DNA from: Elusimicrobiota bacterium
GTDB taxonomy: Bacteria; CAYTYR01; UBA6262; DAOVJB01
DNA length: 5,020 nucleotides
Direction of reading: 5' to 3'
Assembly: GCA_030673425.1 (NCBI GenBank)
Contig: DAOVJB010000109.1
Coordinates: forward strand, 1 to 5,020
Positions within the stretch are counted from its first letter, which is position 1; the number at the start of each line of letters is the position of its first letter. Made by a program: the position numbers and the translations under genes. A model generated the notes under the pieces. It was not told the DNA's origin, ran no database searches, and saw nothing but the letters and a program-made list of their open reading frames with translations. Below are positions 1 to 5,020 of the stretch, one piece after another.

Positions 1-11
1 ATAGCGTGGAA

Positions 12-47
12 TCATTTTTAAGTACCCCCGTCAATTTTTAGAGATCC
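12..47. repeat. Degenerate direct repeat at the left edge, possible mobile-element end
   Basis: On the plus strand, TCATTTTTAAGTACC (12-26) and TCAATTTTTAGAGATCC (31-47) are similar copies starting 19 nt apart, separated by CCCG. The second copy overlaps the stop and last codons of the deaminase gene. Tandem degenerate copies like this occur at the ends of some insertion sequences as transposase-binding sites. With only 30 bases beyond the gene, the element itself cannot be seen; chance similarity of AT-rich sequence is a real alternative. Confidence 0.3.
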
Positions 48-480
48 TTTTTAATTTAACACTGGCTTCCCTGAATAACTGTACTGCTAAATCATCAGGA
101 TATTTGCCGTTGAATATTACCTTCTTTATACCTGTCTGAATAATCATTTTTGCACATAGTACACACGGCTGGTGCGTGCAGTAGATAACCGCCTCATGCA
201 TATCAACACCGTATGAAGCAGCAAAAAGGAGTGCGTTGGCCTCAGCGTGCATTCCGCGGCATAATTCCTGTCGCTCGCCTGCTTTAATCTTAAGTTTATC
301 TCTTAAGCATCCTTTTTTTTCACAATGCTCAAGTCCGCTCAAAGTTCCATTATATCCTGTAGATATTATTCTTTTATTCTTTACTATGATTGCACCGACT
401 ATTCGTCTAAGGCACGTAGAGCGTTTGGCAACGACCTGGGCAATCTCCATAAAATATTCATCCCACGAAGGGCGCTTCAT
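31..480 (-). CDS. comEB: dCMP deaminase, zinc-dependent (ComEB family)
   Basis: This enzyme deaminates dCMP to dUMP, feeding thymidylate synthesis; it acts in the cytoplasm. The 149-residue product starts with RPSWDEYF (3-10) and the family segment STCLRRIVGA (21-30), followed by GYNG (42-45). The catalytic zinc site is H78-A79-E80, with E80 as the expected proton shuttle, plus P105-C106-V107-L108-C109. A Cys-rich insert, HCEKKGC (52-58) leading to ELCRGMHAE (72-80), is typical of dCMP deaminases rather than cytidine or tRNA-adenosine deaminases. The symbol follows the Bacillus subtilis name; it does not imply competence. The start follows a strong AAGGAAG that overlaps the purH stop, placing it at the end of the purine operon. 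The last few codons coincide with one copy of a degenerate repeat at the left edge, so the C-terminal tail may not be ancestral. The family call is secure. Confidence 0.95.
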   Translation of the reverse strand: MKRPSWDEYFMEIAQVVAKRSTCLRRIVGAIIVKNKRIISTGYNGTLSGLEHCEKKGCLRDKLKIKAGERQELCRGMHAEANALLFAASYGVDMHEAVIYCTHQPCVLCAKMIIQTGIKKVIFNGKYPDDLAVQLFREASVKLKRISKN

Positions 481-486
481 ATCCTT

Positions 487-493
487 CTTCCTT
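487..493 (-). promoter_or_regulatory. Shine-Dalgarno for the dCMP deaminase gene, overlapping the purH stop
   Basis: AAGGAAG begins at the last base of the purH TAA and lies 6 nt before the deaminase ATG. It supports the chosen start and close translational linkage with purH. Confidence 0.8.
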
Positions 494-2058
494 TAGTGTC
501 TGAAATGTCTTATACCTGTAAATACCATGGCAATACCATGCTGGTTGCAGGTATCAATGACCTCTTTGTCCCTGATTGAACCGCCCGGCTGGATAATTGC
601 CCTTACCCCCATCTTCTTTGCCTCATCAATACCATCTCTAAACGGGAAAAACGCATCAGAAGCCATAACAAGATTCTTTGCATCTTTTAACACAGGTTTA
701 GCCTGTTTCATTTTCATATTGGCTATCTTAACTGAGTCAACCCTGGACATCTGTCCTGCTCCCACACCTAAGGTCTGGTCTTTGTTTGCAAGAAGAATAG
801 CGTTTGATTTAACATGTTTTACGACCTTCCATGCAAATTTTAGAGCCTGCATCTGTTCTCCTGTAGGCTTTTTCCTGGTTACGACTTTCAATTTCCCGCT
901 AAAGATTTTATTATTAATATTCTGAAGGAGCATTCCTCCTGAGACCTTCTTGTAGTCAAGTTCCCCTGTAACAGTTGAGGTGGATAAAGATACCTGGAGC
1001 AGGCGTATATTTTTCTTCTTTTTCAATATATTTAAGGCATCACTGCTATATCCCGGAGCAATTACACATTCAACAAAGGTTTTATTTATTTCTCCCGCAG
1101 TCTCCTTTGTAACGTTTCTGTTAAATCCCACGATGCTTCCGAATGCACTTGGAGGGTCGCATGATAATGCTTTCCTGTAAGCCTGGACCTGTTTCTTATC
1201 AATTGCTACCCCGCATGGATTATTATGTTTCATAATAACTGCCACGGTCTGGTTAAATTCTTTTACGATTTCCCAGTTAGCGTGCAGGTCCAGAATATTA
1301 TTAAAAGATAATTCCTTACCGTGCAATTGTTTTATGTCGGTTATAATTCCCCGGGTTCCCTGCTCTTTGTATAATGCTGCCCTTTGATGAGGATTCTCCC
1401 CGTAACGCAGTTCCTGCAGCTTCTCTAAAATAAGTTCTTTTCGTTGCGGGAATTCTGTATCAGCCCCTGTTTTTTTGTTAAAATATTGATAGATTAATCT
1501 GTCATAAGCAGATGTTTTTTCAAATACCTTGCATGCAAGTCGCAGGCAGGTATTCGTAGAAATATTGCCTTTGTTTTTCCTGATCTCTTGGAGTATGACT
1601 GCATAGTCGCCTGGATCGGTTATTATAGCTATATTTTCATAATTTTTTGCTGCAGACCTTAGCATCGTAGGTCCGCCTATATCTATATTTTCGATTATTT
1701 CTTTGTGTGATGTCCCTTTTCTATTAACAGTTTCCTCAAAAGGATACAGGTTTACCACAACCATGTCAATAAGCTCAATTTTGTGTTTCTTTATCTGTCT
1801 GATATGGTCTTTCTTATTCCTTAAAGCAAGAAGCGCCCCGTGAACCCTGGGATGCAGGGTTTTTACACGTCCGTCTAATATCTCAGGTGACCCTGTAAAA
1901 TCTGAAATATTCCTGACAGGAATTTTATTATTGCTAAGAAGCTTTGCCGTTCCTCCTGTAGAGATAATCTCAACATTCATTTTGCTTAAGGCTTTAGCAA
2001 ATTCTAAAATCCCTTTCTTATCAGATACGCTTATAAGTGCTCTTTTAATTTTGACCAT
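493..2058 (-). CDS. purH: Bifunctional AICAR formyltransferase / IMP cyclohydrolase
   Basis: PurH carries out the last two steps to IMP: it formylates AICAR with 10-formyl-tetrahydrofolate, then cyclises FAICAR. The 521 residues are typical for bacteria and both domains are complete. The N-terminal MGS-like cyclohydrolase domain (about 1-195) shows STGGTAK (33-39), KTLHPRVHG (66-74), NLYPF (103-107) and DIGGPTMLRSAAKN (126-139). The C-terminal formyltransferase domain (about 200-521) shows LRYGENPHQ (217-225), the active-site KHNNPCG (277-283, with K277-H278), S418-N419, SDAFFPFRDG (467-476) and QPGGSIRD (490-497). The protein ends in FTGIRHFRH, close to the E. coli C-terminus, so it is not truncated. 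One mild oddity is DPPSAFGSI (301-309), where most relatives have GGI. It is flanked closely by purN and the deaminase gene; purD, often next to purH, is absent. Secure. Confidence 0.98.
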   Translation of the reverse strand: MVKIKRALISVSDKKGILEFAKALSKMNVEIISTGGTAKLLSNNKIPVRNISDFTGSPEILDGRVKTLHPRVHGALLALRNKKDHIRQIKKHKIELIDMVVVNLYPFEETVNRKGTSHKEIIENIDIGGPTMLRSAAKNYENIAIITDPGDYAVILQEIRKNKGNISTNTCLRLACKVFEKTSAYDRLIYQYFNKKTGADTEFPQRKELILEKLQELRYGENPHQRAALYKEQGTRGIITDIKQLHGKELSFNNILDLHANWEIVKEFNQTVAVIMKHNNPCGVAIDKKQVQAYRKALSCDPPSAFGSIVGFNRNVTKETAGEINKTFVECVIAPGYSSDALNILKKKKNIRLLQVSLSTSTVTGELDYKKVSGGMLLQNINNKIFSGKLKVVTRKKPTGEQMQALKFAWKVVKHVKSNAILLANKDQTLGVGAGQMSRVDSVKIANMKMKQAKPVLKDAKNLVMASDAFFPFRDGIDEAKKMGVRAIIQPGGSIRDKEVIDTCNQHGIAMVFTGIRHFRH

Positions 2059-2067
2059 CGACTACGA

Positions 2068-2073
2068 CTCCTT
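2068..2073 (-). promoter_or_regulatory. Shine-Dalgarno for purH, abutting the purN stop
   Basis: AAGGAG directly follows the purN TAA and lies 9 nt before the purH ATG. It supports this start and suggests reinitiation by ribosomes ending purN. Confidence 0.85.
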
Positions 2074-2700
2074 TTACTCTTCTATAATTACTCTTTTATC
2101 TTCTATTTTCAACCTTCCTGCGCAGAATAGGCTTACTGCCTCAGGGTATGCCTTGTGTTCTTCTTTAAGGACTTTTTCTGCTAAAGATTCAGGAGTATCA
2201 TCATCTAATACAGGAACGACTTTCTGTAAAATTATGGGTCCCGTATCACAACCCTCGTCTACGAAATGTACGGTACAGCCTGAAGATTTTACTCCTGATT
2301 TTATAACTGCTTCATGAACGTGATGGCCGTAAAGTCCCTTTCCTCCGAATGCCGGAAGAAGTGCAGGATGAATATTCATTGCTCTGTTTCTAAAGTCTTC
2401 AACAAAGTAAAAACCGAGAATAGACATAAAACCGGCTAGACAGACTAACCCGATTCCTCTTTTTTTTAACTCTTCTGTTATCGTTTTTGTATACTCTAAT
2501 TTGTCCGGATACCTTTTAACATCAAGAAATAGGGTTTCTATGTTATGTTTTTTAGCCCGTTGTAGGGCATATGCGTCTTTTTTGCTGCTTATAACTACAG
2601 AAATTATCCCGTTTACTTCACCCACATCCTGTGCGTCAATCAGAGCCTGAAGATTTGTTCCTTCTCCTGAAACTAAAACACCAATCTTGATCTTTTCCAT
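2074..2700 (-). CDS. purN: Phosphoribosylglycinamide formyltransferase (GART, folate-dependent)
   Basis: PurN transfers the formyl group of 10-formyl-tetrahydrofolate to GAR, giving FGAR (step 3 of purine synthesis; cytoplasmic). The 208-residue product matches the usual PurN length. The phosphoribosyl-binding start LVSGEGTNLQALI spans residues 9-21. The catalytic triad of the family is present: N109 and H111 in NIHPALLP, and D152 in CDTGP, corresponding to N106, H108 and D144 of E. coli PurN. The segment GLYGHHVHEAV (122-132) is the longer loop version found in many PurN proteins. The absence of an extra N-terminal domain argues against methionyl-tRNA formyltransferase or formyltetrahydrofolate deformylase, which share this fold. 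The ATG has a strong GAGGAG six bases upstream. purH follows 15 nt after the stop. Secure. Confidence 0.98.
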   Translation of the reverse strand: MEKIKIGVLVSGEGTNLQALIDAQDVGEVNGIISVVISSKKDAYALQRAKKHNIETLFLDVKRYPDKLEYTKTITEELKKRGIGLVCLAGFMSILGFYFVEDFRNRAMNIHPALLPAFGGKGLYGHHVHEAVIKSGVKSSGCTVHFVDEGCDTGPIILQKVVPVLDDDTPESLAEKVLKEEHKAYPEAVSLFCAGRLKIEDKRVIIEE

Positions 2701-2706
2701 TTTTTT

Positions 2707-2712
2707 CTCCTC
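2707..2712 (-). promoter_or_regulatory. Shine-Dalgarno for purN
   Basis: GAGGAG is followed by six A residues and then the purN ATG. The strength and spacing are near ideal and fix the start choice. The AGGAG part can pair with an upstream CTCCT (see the hairpin entry). Confidence 0.85.
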
Positions 2713-2723
2713 GTTTTAAGGAG
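2707..2723 (-). promoter_or_regulatory. Small hairpin overlapping the purN ribosome binding site
   Basis: In the transcript, CTCCT (2723-2719) is exactly complementary to AGGAG (2711-2707), giving a 5-bp stem with a 7-nt loop just after the purM stop codon. It would cover the purN Shine-Dalgarno. The stem is short, so a regulatory role is inference; ribosomes finishing purM would melt it. Confidence 0.35.
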
Positions 2724-2725
2724 TT

Positions 2726-3691
2726 TTATATTATCTTGACTGCTTTTTTCCCTTTTGTTATTGTTCCTATTACCTTTGCATGAGGTAAATATGTCAGGAC
2801 TTTACCGGCCTTACCAGATTGAACTATTAAAACCATACCTATCCCCATATTGAATGTGCGAAACATCTCATATTCGGCAATCTTCCCTTTTTTCTGAATT
2901 ATGTTAAATATTTCATGCACCTTCCATGAACCTTTTTTTATAAAGGCATTACAGTTTCCAGACAGGACTCTGGGGATATTATCAAAGAATCCTCCGCCGG
3001 TAATATGGGCGATGCCTTTAACAGCATCTTTTAAATCTGGTTTCTGTAATATGCAAAGTATATCTTTTACATAGATCTTAGTAGGTTTAAGTAATTCATG
3101 AGCATACTTTTTTAATTCTTTTTTCGAGAAGATTTTTCTTATTAAAGAATAACCATTGCTGTGTACACCGCTTGAAGGCAGTCCTATCACTACATCCTGC
3201 GGTTTTATTTTATTCTGTTTTATGAGTTTGTTTTTTTCTACAATTCCTACACAGAAGCCAGCCAGGTCATATTCTCCTGCTTTATAGAATCCGGGCATCT
3301 CAGCTGTTTCCCCTCCCAGAAGCACGCATTGGGCCTGGCGACAGCCGGTAGCAATTCCTTTTATTACTTCTGCGGCTACATTTACCTTTAATTTTCCGGT
3401 AGCAAAATAGTCGAGAAAAAATAAAGGTTTAGCACCGATGGTTATAATATCGTTAACACACATAGCCACCAGGTCAATTCCCACGGTGTTATGTTTATTT
3501 ATTAACTGGGCTATTTTTAATTTCGTTCCTACACCGTCTGTGCTGGCGGCCAGAAATTGTTGGGCGGATGTTTTTTTTGCCAGTGGAAATAGTCCGGAAA
3601 ATCCCCCTATTTCAGGAGCTATTTTTTTTATTTTTTGAACGAGTCTGTTTCCCGCATCAATATCCACGCCTGATTTCTTATAGGTAATCAT
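2726..3691 (-). CDS. purM: Phosphoribosylformylglycinamidine cyclo-ligase (AIR synthetase)
   Basis: PurM closes the imidazole ring: FGAM plus ATP gives AIR, step 5 of de novo purine synthesis, in the cytoplasm, usually as a homodimer. The 321-residue product is a little shorter than E. coli PurM (about 345) but complete. It opens with the family signature YKKSGVDIDAGN (residues 4-15). It then shows STDGVGTK (50-57), GIDLVAMCVND (71-81), the nucleotide-site loop LLGGETAEMPG (124-134), LPSSGVHSNGYS (171-182), HITGGGFFDNIPR (229-241) and EMFRTFNMGIGM (275-286). No key motif is missing. The ATG shares four bases (ATGA) with the stop of the HD-GYP gene upstream, and the next gene, purN, follows after 25 nt. 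The only good ribosome binding site lies inside the upstream gene, so its translation probably depends partly on ribosomes arriving from there. The identification is secure. Confidence 0.98.
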   Translation of the reverse strand: MITYKKSGVDIDAGNRLVQKIKKIAPEIGGFSGLFPLAKKTSAQQFLAASTDGVGTKLKIAQLINKHNTVGIDLVAMCVNDIITIGAKPLFFLDYFATGKLKVNVAAEVIKGIATGCRQAQCVLLGGETAEMPGFYKAGEYDLAGFCVGIVEKNKLIKQNKIKPQDVVIGLPSSGVHSNGYSLIRKIFSKKELKKYAHELLKPTKIYVKDILCILQKPDLKDAVKGIAHITGGGFFDNIPRVLSGNCNAFIKKGSWKVHEIFNIIQKKGKIAEYEMFRTFNMGIGMVLIVQSGKAGKVLTYLPHAKVIGTITKGKKAVKII

Positions 3692-5020
3692 TTCCTTTTT
3701 TTCTCCTCTTTCAGGTATTTAATGAAGACATCTGCTACATTAGGATCAAACTGCGTTCCTTTGCATTTTTCTATCTCTTTTATCACTACTTCTTCGCTGA
3801 GTGCCTTACGGTATGGTCTGTCAGACATCATTGCATCATATGAATCTGCTACAGCTAATATCCTGGCACCTAAGGGAGTTTCTTCCCCTTTTAATCCATC
3901 CGGGTAGCCTTTGCCGTCCATTCTTTCATGATGGTGCCTTATAAACGCGAGTACATCATCAGGTAATCCTATCGGGGCTACAATTTGCTCGCTTATCTCA
4001 GGATGTTCTTTTATCTTCTTATACTCTTCCTCGGTTAATTTCGCCGGTTTGTGGAGGATTAGATCGCTGATTCCGATTTTACCTATATCATGCAAGTGTG
4101 CTGCTGTTTTTAGATTATCCAGATACTCATTATTTAATCCAAGTCTTTTTCCCATTGCTATTGCATAGTCTCCAACTCTGAATACATGTCCCTGTGTGTA
4201 CGGATCTTTGGCATCAAGTGCGTGTGCTAAAGACTGGACATTATTCATATATGAATTGCGCAAATCTTCGTATAACCGGGCGTTTTCAATAGAGACTGCT
4301 GCCTGGCTGGAAATTCCTTTTAATACCTCTAAGTCATACGGGGTAAATATTTCTTTATTCCTTTTATTATTTACATTGATGATTCCGATTACTTTGTTTT
4401 TTACTATTAAGGGAACACTGATTAAGGATTTGGTATAATATTTCTCATGGTTTGTTTTGCCAAAACGCGGGTCTTTTTCAATATTCGCAATAAGCAGAGA
4501 CTGATTATTTTCAGCTACCCATCCTGATATTCGCTCCCCGACTTTTAGCCGCGTACTTTTTATAATGTCTATCTCTAATCCAAAAGAAGCCTTAATCGTT
4601 AGCTCAGTAGTGTTTTCATCAACTAAAAGTATAGAACATATTTCAGCTCCCAGGATATCTTTTATTTGATCGAGTATAGTTGCCAGAATAGTTTCTAAGT
4701 TTAAGGAGGAAGCAATCGCCTGCCCGGCGCCGGATAATGCTTCCAGCTGTTCACTTCTTACTTTCAATGAGTTATAACTGAGAGCATTGTTTATAGACAT
4801 TGCTGCCTGTTTTCCTAAGGTGGACAGCAATTCTAAATCTTCTTTTTTATAGATATCACCCGATATCTTTTTATTTAAGTTTATTAAACCAATCATTTTG
4901 TGTTCCACTATTAAAGGAATACATATTTCAGCTTCTAATTTTGTAAATATTTCTATACCGTGTGATTTAATATTTTTATAAAGAGGGTTGATTTTAATTT
5001 GTTCTTTTTCTATTAATTCA
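3688..5020 (-). CDS. GAF-GAF-HD-GYP cyclic-di-GMP phosphodiesterase-like sensor (5'-partial)
   Basis: The reading frame is open to the right edge, so the N-terminus is missing; 443 residues are visible, numbered here from the codon starting at 5019. Residues 1-82 are the C-terminal part of a GAF domain (IPLIV, GLINLNKK, then DLELL and QAAMSINNAL). Residues about 100-250 are a complete second GAF domain. Residues about 262-440 are an HD-GYP domain with H278, H310-D311 in HDIGK, H339, H363-H364-E365, D368, G371-Y372-P373 and D392 in ADSYDAM, so all hallmark residues are intact. The family hydrolyses cyclic-di-GMP to pGpG and/or GMP; that activity here is inference. No membrane segment or signal peptide is seen in the visible part, but a sensor or membrane region could lie upstream. 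A GTG at 4908 sits mid-GAF and is not the start. The TGA stop overlaps the purM ATG, suggesting coupled translation. The domain call is very secure; the ligand sensed by the GAF domains is unknown. Confidence 0.93.
   Translation of the reverse strand, partial: ELIEKEQIKINPLYKNIKSHGIEIFTKLEAEICIPLIVEHKMIGLINLNKKISGDIYKKEDLELLSTLGKQAAMSINNALSYNSLKVRSEQLEALSGAGQAIASSLNLETILATILDQIKDILGAEICSILLVDENTTELTIKASFGLEIDIIKSTRLKVGERISGWVAENNQSLLIANIEKDPRFGKTNHEKYYTKSLISVPLIVKNKVIGIINVNNKRNKEIFTPYDLEVLKGISSQAAVSIENARLYEDLRNSYMNNVQSLAHALDAKDPYTQGHVFRVGDYAIAMGKRLGLNNEYLDNLKTAAHLHDIGKIGISDLILHKPAKLTEEEYKKIKEHPEISEQIVAPIGLPDDVLAFIRHHHERMDGKGYPDGLKGEETPLGARILAVADSYDAMMSDRPYRKALSEEVVIKEIEKCKGTQFDPNVADVFIKYLKEEKKRK
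3703..3708 (-). promoter_or_regulatory. Shine-Dalgarno for purM, inside the HD-GYP gene
   Basis: GAGGAG lies 11 nt before the purM ATG, within codons for the Lys/Glu-rich tail of the upstream protein. The spacing is longer than ideal. Together with the ATGA stop/start overlap, this favours translational coupling over fully independent initiation. Confidence 0.65.

Larger units (their letters stand above)
31..5020 (-). other. Probable single operon: HD-GYP sensor - purM - purN - purH - dCMP deaminase
   Basis: All five genes point the same way. The junctions are a 4-nt overlap, then gaps of 25, 15 and 12 nt, which leave no room for independent promoters or terminators. PurN and PurH both use 10-formyl-tetrahydrofolate, and the deaminase product enters the folate-dependent thymidylate step, so the four metabolic genes share a one-carbon/nucleotide theme. 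The promoter is expected beyond the right edge. No hairpin followed by a U-tract is seen after the last gene within the 30 bases available. Co-transcription is inferred from spacing only. Confidence 0.8.

Noticed and set aside
236-579. Two overlapping plus-strand open frames opposite the dCMP deaminase gene
   Set aside because: They lie antisense to a gene with clear zinc-site motifs, show no family motif, and have no convincing ribosome binding site.
527-1180. Plus-strand open frames with hydrophobic translations opposite purH
   Set aside because: The hydrophobic look comes from reading the antisense of Lys/Glu-rich AT-rich codons. The minus-strand PurH is fully conserved here.
2059-2073. 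A purine riboswitch or PurR-type operator in the gaps between the pur genes
   Set aside because: The gaps are 12-25 nt, far too short for a riboswitch, and hold only ribosome binding sites. Any such element would be upstream of the operon, outside the window.
1931-2317. A 128-codon plus-strand open frame spanning the purN/purH junction
   Set aside because: It crosses two well-supported genes in antisense and resembles no family.
3592-3640. Long T-runs on the plus strand (Lys codon AAA runs on the minus strand) that could pass for terminator U-tracts
   Set aside because: They lie inside purM coding sequence, encode Lys/Ile-rich protein, and no GC-rich stem precedes them.
3438-4438. Plus-strand open frames opposite purM and the HD-GYP gene
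   Set aside because: They are antisense shadows of conserved coding sequence, with no supporting features.

Overview
This is an AT-rich stretch (roughly 40% G+C or slightly less, judged by eye) of a bacterial chromosome. It is packed with genes on the minus strand only. Reading in the direction of transcription (high to low coordinates), the order is: the 3' part of a GAF-GAF-HD-GYP signalling gene (cut by the window's right edge), purM, purN, purH, and a dCMP deaminase gene (comEB type). Every junction is short: a 4-nt ATGA overlap, then 25, 15 and 12 nt. Three of the four Shine-Dalgarno sequences lie in or just after the preceding stop codon, and the fourth lies inside the preceding gene. 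The layout is that of a single operon whose promoter lies outside the window to the right. No promoter, intrinsic terminator, rRNA, tRNA or CRISPR array is visible.

The metabolic genes are intact and ordinary in sequence. PurN (step 3), PurM (step 5) and PurH (last two steps) belong to de novo IMP synthesis. PurN and PurH both consume 10-formyl-tetrahydrofolate. The deaminase makes dUMP, the substrate of thymidylate synthesis, which also draws on one-carbon folate. The shared theme is therefore nucleotide synthesis with folate one-carbon units. purD, a frequent neighbour of purH, is not here.

The unusual element is the leading gene. It encodes a sensor with a complete set of HD-GYP catalytic residues, expected to hydrolyse cyclic-di-GMP, and its stop codon overlaps the purM start. 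This puts a second-messenger enzyme and purine synthesis in one translationally coupled unit.

At the left edge, just past and partly within the end of the deaminase gene, is a degenerate direct repeat that could be the end of an insertion sequence or the leader of another gene. The edge is too close to decide.

The organism cannot be named from this window. Lys/Ile-rich proteins, strong GAGGAG-type ribosome binding sites and the style of the GAF-HD-GYP protein suit an uncultured Gram-negative-type lineage. Omnitrophota is one guess, held with low confidence. No wholly new system is evident; the HD-GYP/purM coupling is the observation most worth following.
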